From NCBI GenBank assembly GCA_036267355.1, contig DATAWG010000002.1:1-62490 (forward strand): a stretch of 62,490 bases of DNA, given 5' to 3'. The notes under the pieces were generated by a model. The model was not told the DNA's origin. It worked only from the letters and a program-made list of their open reading frames with translations, and did not search any database. Positions 1 to 8,791 of the stretch are shown here, one piece after another. Made by a program: the position numbers and the translations under genes. Each line of letters opens with the position of its first letter. The first letter of the stretch is position 1. This DNA is from Pirellulales bacterium (GTDB lineage: Bacteria; Planctomycetota; Planctomycetia; Pirellulales; DATAWG01).

Positions 1-7
1 ACCGCCA

Positions 8-522
8 GTTCGTTATAAGGATGCCTTTCGGCCTGAAGGGCCGATTCTGTCAGCCCAGGCCGTAGCCGCGCGAGCGGCGGAGGCCTGGGTTAAGGGGCCC
101 CGCGATGGCATCGGCCCTGTAAGGGCCGTTCAACGAGGCAACGCGGATTTGAACGGCCCCTTCGGGCCGGGCGACGCGCGGAATCACATACCCAGGGCTA
201 CGCGGCTGCGCCCTGGGCTCGCAGAACGAGCCCTTCAGGCTCGAACACGGCGGCGCAATCGCCGCCGTTCGTTATAAGGATGCCTTTCGGCCTGAAGGGC
301 CGATTCTGTCAGCCCAGGCCGTAGCCGCGCGAGCGGCGGAGGCCTGGGTTATGGGGCCCCGCGATGGCGTCGGCCCTGTAAGGGCCGTTCAACGAGGCAA
401 CGCGGATTTGAACGGCCCCTTCGGGCCGGGCGACGCGCGGAATCACATACCCAGGGCTACGCCGCTACGCGGCTGCGCCCTGGGCTGGCGGAACGAGCCC
501 TTCAGGCTCGAACACGGCAAGA
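8..522. repeat. Tandem pair of a 259-bp repeat
   Basis: Two nearly identical units start with GTTCGTTATAAGG at 8 and 267, a period of 259 bp. Each holds several nested inverted repeats: GGCCTGAAGGGCC, a CCCAGGC...GCCTGGG arm pair, GAACGGCCCCTTCGGGCC, and CCCAGGGCTACG...CGCCCTGGG. Reading frames through it have no recognisable protein character. Shorter relatives lie at 39752-39807 and 44157-44270. It resembles the intergenic palindromic repeats common in planctomycete genomes. Whether it moves is not shown. Confidence 0.9.
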
Positions 523-532
523 GGCATCCCGT

Positions 533-1240
533 TCAGCAGCACTCGCCCTGCTCGAAATCTGCGTCCATTCCCAAGCGCATCTTCAATTCTTCGAACTGGC
601 GATGGTAGGCGTCGCTCGAAGAATGGACATGCTCGGCTTCGGTGATGAATTTCATTGCATCGTTGCGGGAAATCCGCCGATCAGCGAACACGCTTTCGAA
701 CACGCTGAGATCGTGTCCATAGGCGATCAGCAACTTGTGTTCATCGAACTGCACTTCCAAGGGCACGTGCGGATTCAGCACCGCGATGCCGACGCAGCCA
801 TCGTTGAGCAACAATTCTTCGAAGTCCCACAGGATGCTTTTGAGCACGGGCAGATCGATGTGCTCGCGATAGAGATCGACGTGGCCGCGCTGCTGGCGGT
901 TGTGGCTTGTCTCGAGCACGACGTCGACTTCGACGCCCAGTGGATCGAGCAGATCCATGAATGTGTCGAATAGCCGTTCGTGCGAGGCGGCGCCCATCAA
1001 CACCGGCACGCGAGCCTGAGTTTCTTCATCGAAATAGACGTCGTGCCGGTAGCCTTCCGACGGGACAACTTGCAGATCGTATGAGGGTCGCACGGCGTCG
1101 GTGAGCAAGAACCTTCCGTAGCGGGCCACGCCCAGATGCGCCTCCAACTCTTCCTCCGAAAGCCGCTCGAAACTGCTCGTGGTTCCCACGGGCGACGAAT
1201 CGCGAAAAACATTGCGAAAGAATCGTTTCAAAAATCCCAT
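533..1240 (-). CDS. Hypothetical protein, 235 aa
   Basis: I do not recognise a named family. The protein is soluble, acidic and rich in Leu, Asp and Glu, with no signal peptide or membrane segment. It starts MGFLKRFFRNVF, a basic amphipathic stretch that could contact membrane, but this is only a guess. The middle (about 60-190) alternates predicted strands and helices and looks like a single globular domain. The C-terminus ends in CC. No start codon inside the gene looks better than the ATG at 1240. Its stop lies just after the tandem repeat at 8-522, so the repeat abuts its 3' end. About 740 bp of non-coding DNA separates it from the next gene on the other strand. It is called coding because the composition is protein-like over the whole length while overlapping frames are Arg/Pro-rich shadows. 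Confidence 0.75.
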   Translation of the reverse strand: MGFLKRFFRNVFRDSSPVGTTSSFERLSEEELEAHLGVARYGRFLLTDAVRPSYDLQVVPSEGYRHDVYFDEETQARVPVLMGAASHERLFDTFMDLLDPLGVEVDVVLETSHNRQQRGHVDLYREHIDLPVLKSILWDFEELLLNDGCVGIAVLNPHVPLEVQFDEHKLLIAYGHDLSVFESVFADRRISRNDAMKFITEAEHVHSSSDAYHRQFEELKMRLGMDADFEQGECC

Positions 1241-1980
1241 CGGCGATCTCGATTGTCTTTTGAAGGGGTCCGCGGGATTCGATCGGTCGGAGGAGTGCTG
1301 GCCGGCGTGTCCCGAGAAGCTGCGCGGGTTTGTCCTGGTTGAACGCGTTCCTATCGCTTCTGTCAGGAAAACTTAGGTTACAGTTTTTTCGACTCGGCCG
1401 GGGCAAACCGCAATTTCTGGACCGCTCGCCGAGCCGTCCCCGCAGGTCCGGCATATTCGTTTCACTGCTCGCGGCGCTCGGTGGCCCGGTCGCTTGTTCG
1501 CGACAGCGAACGGAGCGATGGCGTGAGGCGAACGCCTTGCCGAATCGCCCTCCACCATTACTTTAGCACCCTGCGATGCGCGGCGGGCGAAGCTGCAAAA
1601 CACGTGACAGAAAAAGTTTGGCCCACGGCGCGCAATCGCTCGGATCGCGGCAACTCTGACTGCGCCAAACTCCGCCTCGCCGGATTGCCGCGAGAAGGCG
1701 GAAAGGTCGCCGTGCTGAGCCATCGCGGTGCGGCCGGACGTTGCAATTTGCACCCTTGAGTGCGACTCCCCCCTCGTCGCGATGTTGCACGAAAACAACC
1801 ACCGCCCACAAATCGAGATTGCCACGAAACGGCCCGTTCGGGTAAATGGTGTGGGGCCGGTCGCTTGCGAAGCGCTGCGAAGCTGCGTTGCCGATTCGCA
1901 ACCCGGCTGTTTGACGTTCCATGCGTCGCCGTCACGATCCGCCCCAATTGAGGAACCATTTCCATCAGGATGGATCGTCG
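1241..1980. other. Intergenic stretch, no gene seen
   Basis: About 740 bp between a minus-strand hypothetical gene and the plus-strand transglutaminase gene. The open frames here are Arg/Pro/Cys-rich and run antisense into neighbouring genes, as expected for GC-rich shadows. I see no tRNA, no clear terminator and none of the dispersed repeat families. Promoters for both divergent neighbours should lie here, but no convincing -35/-10 pair was found. Confidence 0.5.
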
Positions 1981-3690
1981 ATGCGAACAGCCATTCATCT
2001 CTGCCGCTCCGGTGGCGCACGGGCTCTGCTTGCAACGATCGTGGTGGCCTTGGCCGTTTGCAGCGGTTGTTCGGCTTCCGAATCGGCGTCGGCCGAAAAG
2101 CAAGCTCGTGCAATCGGGGCGACCGCTTCTATGACGCCGCCCACGGAAAGAGCCCCGGCCGCGACCCCCTCCGATTTCGCCGGCTTGCAAGCGGCCTCCA
2201 CGCATCCGGCCAATCCGCTCCAAGACGGCTGGTTCGCGATGTATATCGAAGGAACCAAAGTCGGCTACGGAAAAACCGTCACGAACCGTGTCGTCGAACA
2301 TGGCCAGGCATTGAACCAAGTCGTCGAGGAGGTCCATTTTTCCGTCGTCCGAAACGGACAGCCGAGCGACGAGCGGGTCGTCTCGACCGGCATCGAGACG
2401 CCCACCGGACAATTGCTTCGCTTTCGCACCGAAATCGAATCTGGCTCCGCGCCGATCGTTACGACCGGTGAAGTCCGCGACGGCGACATGTGTTTCCAGA
2501 CGATTTCCACCGGAACCGTGACACGCACGTTCCTTCCGTGGGAGGCGCGGGTCGGCGGCTTCAAGGCCACCGAACAATCGCTCGTCGCCCGACCGATGCA
2601 ACCCGGCGAGCGCCGGAATTTGAAAGGTCTGATGGTCGGCTTCAATCAAATAGCGGAGATCGAAATGGTTGCCGGCGCCTACGAACCGACACAGATGCTC
2701 AACCATTCCGAAGAATTGTTGCGTATCCAGTGGACCGCCACGCTGCCGAAAGGAAACACGATCGCCGCCGAGTGGTGGATGAATCGCGATGGCGAAGTGA
2801 TGAAGATGCAGCTCGACGCGCTGCGGCAAGTGACATTTCGCACGACTCGGGAAATCGCGCTTGCCGAGACTGGGCCCGCTCGATTCGATCTGCTGCTATC
2901 GACCAGGGTGCGCGTGAACCGGCCGCTCGTGCGGCCGAATCGTACGAAACGAGTTCGTTATCGCGTGCAACTGGAATCCGCGGACCCAAGCCGGGTGTTC
3001 GCATCGTGCGCTTCGCAACGCGTCACTCCGCTCGATGCCCATACGGCGGAAATCGAAGTTCGAGCCGCCCGACCCATCCGCAACGCCGCTACGGCTGCCG
3101 CCGCCACGGCAACGCCGGCCGATGGAATCGCCGATCCGGCGCTCAATCTCGCTCCACCCGGCTCACAGCAAGATAGCCCGCCAACGGAAGAAGATCGCAC
3201 CGCGAATAGTCTCGTGCAATGCGACGATCCGAGAATCATTGCGCTGGCCGGGCAGGCAGCCGGTTCGCGGACCGATCCGTGGGAGGTGGCCGTGGCGCTG
3301 GAAAAGTTCACGCATGATTACATCACCGGGCGGAATTATTCCAAAGCTTTTTCCACGGCGGTCGAAGTCGCCGAAAGCCGCGAAGGCGCTTGCACGCAAC
3401 ATGCAGTTCTATTGGCCGCATTGGCCCGCGCTCGCGGGCTGCCGGCGCGCGTGGCGATCGGGCTGGTGTACACGGAAAGCACGCCCGGCTTCGCCTTCCA
3501 TATGTGGAATGAAGTGTGGATCGGGGGGCGGTGGATTCCCCTCGATGCGACGCGCGGGACAGGAGGCGTCGGCGCCGCGCAGCTCAAGCTTGCCGATTCG
3601 AGTCTTGCGGGCGAAGCGGCCTACAGTTGCTTTCTTCCGGTGTCGCAGGTGATCGGCCAGATCAAGATCGAGATATTGGAGGTGGAATGA
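1981..3690 (+). CDS. Secreted or lipid-anchored transglutaminase-like protein, 569 aa
   Basis: The C-terminal third is a transglutaminase-core (cysteine protease fold) domain. The expected triad is visible: Cys471 in EGACTQHA, His507 in FHMWNEVW and Asp522 in PLDATR. Upstream of it is a long beta-rich region (about 70-400) that starts QDGWFAMYIEGTKVGYG, as in many bacterial transglutaminase-like envelope proteins. The N-terminus has a basic then hydrophobic stretch ending LAVCSGCSA, so it is probably a lipoprotein or otherwise exported. The ATG at 1981 is preferred over the in-frame ATG at 1921 because the signal sequence then begins directly and AGGATGG lies 13 nt upstream. Such proteins may cut or cross-link envelope peptides, but the substrate is unknown. 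A 12-bp inverted repeat follows the stop. Confidence 0.9.
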   Translation: MRTAIHLCRSGGARALLATIVVALAVCSGCSASESASAEKQARAIGATASMTPPTERAPAATPSDFAGLQAASTHPANPLQDGWFAMYIEGTKVGYGKTVTNRVVEHGQALNQVVEEVHFSVVRNGQPSDERVVSTGIETPTGQLLRFRTEIESGSAPIVTTGEVRDGDMCFQTISTGTVTRTFLPWEARVGGFKATEQSLVARPMQPGERRNLKGLMVGFNQIAEIEMVAGAYEPTQMLNHSEELLRIQWTATLPKGNTIAAEWWMNRDGEVMKMQLDALRQVTFRTTREIALAETGPARFDLLLSTRVRVNRPLVRPNRTKRVRYRVQLESADPSRVFASCASQRVTPLDAHTAEIEVRAARPIRNAATAAAATATPADGIADPALNLAPPGSQQDSPPTEEDRTANSLVQCDDPRIIALAGQAAGSRTDPWEVAVALEKFTHDYITGRNYSKAFSTAVEVAESREGACTQHAVLLAALARARGLPARVAIGLVYTESTPGFAFHMWNEVWIGGRWIPLDATRGTGGVGAAQLKLADSSLAGEAAYSCFLPVSQVIGQIKIEILEVE

Positions 3691-3707
3691 GTCGGTCGCA
3701 GTGCCCC

Positions 3708-3765
3708 CCAGGAAAGGCCGGGGGAGATTGGTGGCAATGGCCAGACGCCTGAGGGCCTTTCCTGG
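3708..3765. terminator. Inverted repeat after the transglutaminase gene
   Basis: CCAGGAAAGGCC at 3708-3719 and its exact complement GGCCTTTCCTGG at 3754-3765 form a 12-bp stem with a 34-nt loop, 18 nt after the stop codon. No T-tract follows, so it is either a 3'-end stabilising hairpin or a solitary palindromic repeat. The rest of 3766-4041 shows no gene I can support. Confidence 0.5.
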
Positions 3766-4041
3766 GCTTGATGGAATTGCAAAACGGCCGACGATTTTAG
3801 CGATGGAAGCGGTGGAACTCATGATTCCAGTGCCTTGCGAAATGCGCGGTGGCGACACGTTCGCGAACCACTTGCTTTTCGATGACGACGTTCGCGGCGA
3901 CTTGTCCGACGACGGCCGAATCCATTGGCCTCTTGCCAAAACACGGCCCAGGCGATTCCCTGCCTGAGCTGCAAAATTCGAATCGGGCCCGATCGAAAAC
4001 AATTCGCGATGCGCAATGCGCACGACGTCCGTCACTGCCAA

Positions 4042-4272
4042 TCAACGGCAGCAGTGGCGATAGTGACGGTGGTGGTGCCGATAGTGCACATGCCGAACTC
4101 TCACGCATGTGTTACACGTGGCAACCACCGGTACAGCGGCAGGAGCCGGCATCGTGCAAGGCGCTGCACAGGCCACCGGCAGCACAACCGCCGCGCTCGG
4201 GCCTTGGGCCATCGCCGACCCGCCGAAGCACAAACTGCCGCCGAGCGCCAATAACGCAATAAACCGTCGCAT
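4042..4272 (-). CDS. Small secreted His/Arg-rich protein, 76 aa
   Basis: Begins MRRFIALLALGGSLCFGG followed by SAMAQ, a clean Sec signal peptide with a probable AxA-type cleavage site near residue 23. The mature part is Ala/Pro/Val-rich with several Cys (ACAAPC, CNTC). It ends in a run rich in His, Arg and Tyr (HYRHHHRHYRHCC). Small signal-bearing proteins of this type are common in planctomycetes and usually lack a known function. Metal binding by the His/Cys tail is plausible but inferred. The start at 4272 is chosen because GAGGAAGG lies 12-13 nt upstream and the signal peptide starts there. Two upstream in-frame ATGs would add an unlikely leader. Confidence 0.65.
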   Translation of the reverse strand: MRRFIALLALGGSLCFGGSAMAQGPSAAVVLPVACAAPCTMPAPAAVPVVATCNTCVRVRHVHYRHHHRHYRHCCR

Positions 4273-4755
4273 ACCAAAACCCATCCCTTCCTCGTACATA
4301 GAACCCATGAGCCACGCCCTGTCGGTGCAGCCCAGTCGGCTGCTTCAGTGCGTCTCTCTACAGGGATTCAACACCGTTCGATACTCGCGAGTATCGAAAA
4401 AAATATCAGCGCCGCGAGTTGGATCGAGTGTGCCACTGGCCAGCGCAGTCGGCCGGCGGCGGTGCGATGCGGTAGCTCTGCACTGGCAGACTGCTTGCCA
4501 GCGCCGCAGCTCGCCCCACGCGGCCCGAGCCCGCAGCGCTAGCAAGGGAACAACGCCGTATTCCCTTGCTAGCGGCCATTGCCGATGAGCCGCCATTCTT
4601 CCTCGCCGACGCTCCCCGCGCAGTTCAGCTTGCCGCTGCTGCTGGCGATTTGCTATGGTCCGACCCGCATTCGTTCTGCGCTCGATTCGATTCGCAACGG
4701 TCTGGGCGGACGAAGCGCAGTGCCTGGAATCAGAGCCGAAATCTGGGGAGTTGCC
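4273..4755. other. Intergenic stretch with a degenerate repeat
   Basis: About 480 bp between divergent genes. It contains the palindromic element at 4527-4577 and a TGCCACTGGC/TGCACTGGCA inverted motif around 4434-4500. Related TGCCACT sequences occur near 12360 and 41847. No gene is supported before the protease start at 4756. Confidence 0.5.
4527..4577. repeat. AGCCCG...GCTAGC palindromic repeat, copy 1
   Basis: GAGCCCGCAGCGCTAGCAAG with GGAA at 4527-4550, and TTCCCTTGCTAGCGG at 4561-4575, form a hairpin. The same family recurs at 23662, 23723, 49572, 51871 and 55807. Confidence 0.75.
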
Positions 4756-6528
4756 ATGCGCTCCGATCGAAAGTCCAATTGCCAACGGCGGCGTTTAACC
4801 GTCGAATTGCTTGAGCCCCGAAACCTGCTGTCGGCCGCGTCCGTTTTTCCGGCGCCCCCCGCAGCATCATCTTTAGTAGCATCGCCGCTGGCGGTCGTGC
4901 TCGGCAGCGGCAGCGCTGCCGCTGCCAAGTCGTCAACGGCGACCAATCCGACCGTCGTCGGCTACACGCCGAGGCAGATTCTCGCCGCTTACGGATTCAA
5001 CCTGTTGACGACCTTCTCGACGGGCTCCGGCTCCGAATCGGCCAATGGCGCGGGGCAAACCATCGCCATCGTCGACGCCTACAACGACCCAAACATCGCC
5101 AGCGATCTGGCAGTGTTCGATGCCACGTTCGGAATCGCCGCGCCGCCGAGTTTCAAAATCGTCAGTCAGACCGGCACGTCGAAGCTGCCGGTCACCAATC
5201 CGGATTGGGATACCGAGATTTCGCTCGACGTGGAATGGGCGCATGCGATCGCCCCCGGCGCGAATATCCTGTTGGTCGAAACGACAAGCGATCGCTGGTC
5301 GGATTTGATCGCCGGGGTGGATTACGCCAAGAATCAGCCGGGCGTGAGCGTGGTGTCGATGAGTTGGGACGTGCCCGAGTATCGGATCGAAGCGGCGACC
5401 GATTCGACGTTCACCACCGCGGCAAATCATCCGGTGACGTTTGTGGCGGCGGCCGGAGACTACGGAAGTCCGCCCGAATATCCGGCCACGTCGGCGAACG
5501 TGTTGGCCGTCGGCGGCACGACGCTTTCCTTAAGCTCCGGCGGCAGCTACGGCAGCGAAACCGCATGGAGCGATGGCGGCGGCGGAGTGAGCACCGTTGA
5601 AAAGGAGCCCGCCTTTCAAGATGGCGCCCAAGCCACCGGCTACCGCAGCGCTCCGGATGTTTCTTACGACGCGAATCCCAATTCCGGCTTCGCGGTCTAC
5701 GACACGATCGACGATCGCTACGGCACCGGTTGGGAGGAAATCGGCGGCACGAGCGCCGGAGCCCCGCAATGGTCGGCTTTGCTCGCCATCACCGACGAAG
5801 GCCTTGCGGCAGCCGGCAAACCGGCCCTCGCCCAGGCCCAAGCAAGGCTCTACACGCTGCCGGCCAATGCCTTTCACGATGTCACTAGCGGCAACAATGG
5901 CACCTACGCCACGGGCGTCGGCTACGACGCAGTGACTGGTCTCGGCAGTCCGGTGGCAAACGTGTTGATCGAAGATCTCATCAACGGCACGACCGGCAGC
6001 CCGACGGGCGTGTCGCGGCTGCGAACGTACAACTTCGGCTTCCAGGGCGGGTCCGCGGCAATCGTGAATTACACCGCCGTCGGACCGGTTTACGGCCAGT
6101 TCGCTTCGACCGCCGAGTCCGAGCCGATGGCAGGAAGCTATCCGCTGTTGCCACAGTTTCTCGGATCTGCAAGCGCGTCGCAGAATAGTGCGTCCAGCAT
6201 TGCCAAATCACTTGTCGCATCGCCGGCCAGCTTTCCGACGACCACACCCGCTTCGGGCGACGACTCCAACGACACCGGCGCGCAATCGCCGACGGATACT
6301 TCCAGCGATGGTGCATTCGACAGCACAAACGACAGTACAACCGGCAGTGCGACTTTCGCCATGCCTGGCCCGGTCGACGATTCGCCGGACCTCTCGAAAG
6401 CGATCGACCGGCTCGAAACAGTCCCGGACGACTACATTCCGCAGCCGCCCATTCCGCATTGGGGCAATCCGCAGCCGCCGGGCGACGGGCGTTCGCAAAT
6501 CGGCAGCGATGCCGGCGCCTTGGTGTGA
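4756..6528 (+). CDS. S53 (sedolisin-type) serine peptidase with LEPR-XLL motif, 590 aa
   Basis: Predicted exported acid-type serine protease. Residues 16-27 read VELLEPRNLLSA, the planctomycete LEPR-XLL motif at the N-terminus of large surface proteins. The catalytic domain spans about 65-415. S53 proteases use a Glu-Asp-Ser triad, and the likely residues here are Glu154 and Asp158 in DTEISLDVEWAHA and Ser333 in GGTSAGAPQW. AAGDYGSP carries the oxyanion Asp. Family members often have a long pro-domain, and none is obvious here. After about 420 the chain is Ser/Thr/Asp-rich and probably disordered. The ATG at 4756 follows GGGGAG by 5 nt. An earlier in-frame start would run through the repeat at 4527-4577. 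Its last 97 bp overlap the convergent FmdB gene. A larger paralogue lies at 56157-61154. Confidence 0.88.
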   Translation: MRSDRKSNCQRRRLTVELLEPRNLLSAASVFPAPPAASSLVASPLAVVLGSGSAAAAKSSTATNPTVVGYTPRQILAAYGFNLLTTFSTGSGSESANGAGQTIAIVDAYNDPNIASDLAVFDATFGIAAPPSFKIVSQTGTSKLPVTNPDWDTEISLDVEWAHAIAPGANILLVETTSDRWSDLIAGVDYAKNQPGVSVVSMSWDVPEYRIEAATDSTFTTAANHPVTFVAAAGDYGSPPEYPATSANVLAVGGTTLSLSSGGSYGSETAWSDGGGGVSTVEKEPAFQDGAQATGYRSAPDVSYDANPNSGFAVYDTIDDRYGTGWEEIGGTSAGAPQWSALLAITDEGLAAAGKPALAQAQARLYTLPANAFHDVTSGNNGTYATGVGYDAVTGLGSPVANVLIEDLINGTTGSPTGVSRLRTYNFGFQGGSAAIVNYTAVGPVYGQFASTAESEPMAGSYPLLPQFLGSASASQNSASSIAKSLVASPASFPTTTPASGDDSNDTGAQSPTDTSSDGAFDSTNDSTTGSATFAMPGPVDDSPDLSKAIDRLETVPDDYIPQPPIPHWGNPQPPGDGRSQIGSDAGALV

Positions 6529-6659
6529 GCCGCCGGCACGCTGAATCGTTTTTCGAGCTTGCGCGTGCCGCAGTCGGGACAAGCCGGCGGCTCCGAATCG
6601 CGCACCAGCAGTTCGAATTCGTGACCGCACTTTCCGCAGGTGTATTCGTAGATCGGCAT
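6432..6659 (-). CDS. FmdB-family zinc-ribbon protein, 75 aa
   Basis: Starts MPIYEYTCGKCGHEFELLV and has two CxxC pairs (CGKC and CPDC), the typical FmdB/CxxC zinc ribbon. This is followed by KLEKRFSVPAAHT and a Cys/Gly tail (GGCGLPQCGMGGCGM), as in planctomycete members. The family is small and of uncertain role, often annotated as a putative regulator. The ATG at 6659 has AGAGGAG about 7 nt upstream. An in-frame extension to 6830 would translate a palindromic repeat and is rejected. The 3' end overlaps the convergent S53 gene by 97 bp, and both proteins look genuine in the overlap. Confidence 0.9.
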   Translation of the reverse strand: MPIYEYTCGKCGHEFELLVRDSEPPACPDCGTRKLEKRFSVPAAHTKAPASLPICERPSPGGCGLPQCGMGGCGM

Positions 6660-6720
6660 TTGAACTCCTCTGAGAACTGTTTCTGCAATTCTACAATACT
6701 GGCCCGGATCGCTGTCGATC

Positions 6721-7122
6721 GCGGAGCGGTTGGGTGCCATACCCATGGCTAGGCGTTTATTGTAGCAGGCACACTCCGTGTGCCGTCTGCGCCGCTCTTT
6801 AGGCAGCTCGCTGTGTTGCGCGGACGGCACACGGAGTGTGCCTGCTACGTTGGCGCTTAATTGTCAAACTGCATGAGGCGCCAGTCGGCACAACGGCGGC
6901 GTGGCATTCCGCGGCGATCGCGGAGCGGTTGGGTGCCATGCCCATGGCTTTGCGTTTATTGTAGCAGGCACACTCCGTGTGCCGTCTGCGCTGCTCTTTG
7001 GGCAGCCCGCTGTGTTGCGCGGACGGCACACGGAGTGTGCCTGCTACGTTGGCGCTTAATTGTCAAACTGCATGAGGCGCCAGTCGGCCGTCGGCGCAAC
7101 GGCGGCGTGGCATTCCGCGGCG
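6721..7122. repeat. Two tandem 199-bp units, each with a 26-bp-armed palindrome
   Basis: Units begin GCGGAGCGGTTGGGTGCCAT at 6721 and 6920. Each contains a palindrome (6762-6848 and 6961-7047) whose arms begin GTAGCAGGCACACTCCGTGT and end CACGGAGTGTGCCTGCTAC, with a loop of about 35 nt. After the palindrome comes TTGGCGCTTAATTGTCAAAC. Half or variant copies occur at 9579, 46711, 48090, 48274, 48460, 51690 and 51904. The rest of 6660-7178 shows no gene. Confidence 0.9.
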
Positions 7123-7178
7123 ACGCATCTTATCATGGAAGGCCGATTCGCAAATCGTCGCGGCCGACCATTCCAGCT

Positions 7179-8402
7179 ATGAGCACGGCAATCGCACAAC
7201 CGACGCTTTCCGCCCGACCGCCGCGTGTGGCGTCGATCGACGCATATCGCGGATTGGTGATGTTCTTGATGATGGCCGAGGTGCTAAAGTTGGCGGAAGT
7301 TTCCAAGGCCTTGCCGGCTAGCGGATTTTGGGCTTTCTTGGCACACCATCAAACCCATTCCGAATGGATCGGTTGCTCGCTGCACGATCTGATCCAGCCT
7401 TCGTTCTCGTTTCTCGTCGGCGTCGCGCTGCCGTTTTCGATTGCCAGCCGGCAGGCTCGCGGGCAATCGACGCTGCGGATGTCGCTGCACGCTTTTTGGC
7501 GGGCATTCATCCTCATCGCGATTGGCGTGTTGTTGCGCAGCATCGGCAAGTCGCAAACCTATTTCACCTTCGAAGACACGCTCAGCCAGATCGGTCTCGG
7601 CTACGGTTTTTTGTTTCTACTCGGCTTCCGGCCGATGCGCGAGCAGTGGCTGGCGCTCGCGCTGATTCTGGTCGGCTATTGGGCCGCATTCGCGCTCTAT
7701 CCGCTGCCGCCCGCCGATTTTGATTACGCCAAGGTCGGCGTCTCCAGCGCGTGGCTCGAGCAACATGGCCTGTCGGGCTTCGCCATCCACTGGAACAAGA
7801 ACAGCAACTTCGCTTGGGCCTTCGATCGCTGGTTTTTGAATCTCTTTCCACGCAAAGAGCCGTTTGTCGACAACGTGGGCGGCTACGCCACGCTGAGCTT
7901 CGTCCCCACGCTGGGCACGATGATCTTGGGCCTGATCTCGGGCAAGGTGCTGCGCAGCGAGCGCGGCCCCTGGCAGAAAGTGCGTTGGCTGGCGATCGCC
8001 GGCATCGTGTCGCTGGCGGCTGGTTGGGGGCTCGGAGCGGCGGGCATCTGCCCGGTTGTAAAACGCATTTGGACGCCGAGTTGGACACTGTTTAGCGGCG
8101 GCTGGAGTTTCTTGTTCCTGGCCGGCTTCTATTGCTTGCTCGACATCGTCGCTAGCCGGCGATGGCAGCGGGCCTGGGCGTTTCCGCTGATGGTCGTGGG
8201 GGCGAATTCGATCGGCGCCTACTGCATGGCGCATTTGTTTCCGAACTTCATCGGCAGCGCGTTGAAAACGCATCTCGGCCAAGACTTTTTCGCCTGCTTC
8301 GGCCCCGAATACGAACCATTCTTGTTGGGCGCGGCCGTGCTGTTCGTCGAATGGCTGATCCTGTTGGCCATGTATCGCAAGAAGATCTTTTTGAAAATCT
8401 GA
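7179..8402 (+). CDS. DUF5009 / NagX-like acyltransferase membrane protein, 407 aa
   Basis: Multi-pass inner-membrane protein related to the heparan-alpha-glucosaminide N-acetyltransferase family (COG4299, DUF5009). The N-terminus carries the family signature [20 protein letters not shown] at about 15-34. A conserved His/Asp-containing loop follows ([17 protein letters not shown]), then about ten hydrophobic segments to the end. The length is close to the family norm. Family members are thought to move acyl groups across the membrane onto sugars, but the substrate here is unknown. The ATG at 7179 (MSTAIAQP) is chosen since any extension would translate the repeat at 6721-7122. It stands alone on this strand, with 390 bp of non-coding DNA after it. 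Confidence 0.88.
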   Translation: MSTAIAQPTLSARPPRVASIDAYRGLVMFLMMAEVLKLAEVSKALPASGFWAFLAHHQTHSEWIGCSLHDLIQPSFSFLVGVALPFSIASRQARGQSTLRMSLHAFWRAFILIAIGVLLRSIGKSQTYFTFEDTLSQIGLGYGFLFLLGFRPMREQWLALALILVGYWAAFALYPLPPADFDYAKVGVSSAWLEQHGLSGFAIHWNKNSNFAWAFDRWFLNLFPRKEPFVDNVGGYATLSFVPTLGTMILGLISGKVLRSERGPWQKVRWLAIAGIVSLAAGWGLGAAGICPVVKRIWTPSWTLFSGGWSFLFLAGFYCLLDIVASRRWQRAWAFPLMVVGANSIGAYCMAHLFPNFIGSALKTHLGQDFFACFGPEYEPFLLGAAVLFVEWLILLAMYRKKIFLKI

Positions 8403-8791
8403 TGCGCCGCCCAGGGGAATAGCGCTTCTTCCTCGAGCCCGGCGGCCCGTCCACGCAAAATTGAGAGGTGCCATGTCTCATGGGCGGCAAGGCGCTAGCC
8501 GCGGTTGTTCAAAGCGGCGATTTATTCTTGGAACATTTTTGAATCACCGATACGGCGACCCCGACGCATTGCCGCGTGATCGAACTGAGCTTGATGAAGA
8601 GCATGCGCGGATAGGTGGGCGTTTCGCCGCGGACAGCGCCTTCATCGACGCGGAGGGCGATGTTTCTTCGGAGTTTCGGTGGCACCGGCTGGCTGCCCTC
8701 CGGCGCCTTCCTTCCGATGCATCGCGCGCCTGGACCGCGGTGGAATCGGCTTTGGCGATCACCAGAAAACCGGCAATAAGGCATTCCCAGC
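8403..8791. other. Intergenic stretch, no gene seen
   Basis: About 390 bp between two convergent genes. Open frames here are short and of shadow composition. No repeat family member, RNA gene or T-tract terminator was recognised. Confidence 0.45.

Noticed and set aside
1558-2829. Open frame of 423 codons on the minus strand
   Set aside because: Mostly antisense to the transglutaminase gene, with no recognisable features.
3701-3967. Plus-strand frame of 88 codons after the transglutaminase gene
   Set aside because: It starts inside the inverted repeat at 3708-3765 and has no ribosome-binding site or domain.
6861-7178. In-frame N-terminal extension of the DUF5009 protein
   Set aside because: It would translate a palindromic repeat. 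The family start fits MSTAIAQP at 7179.
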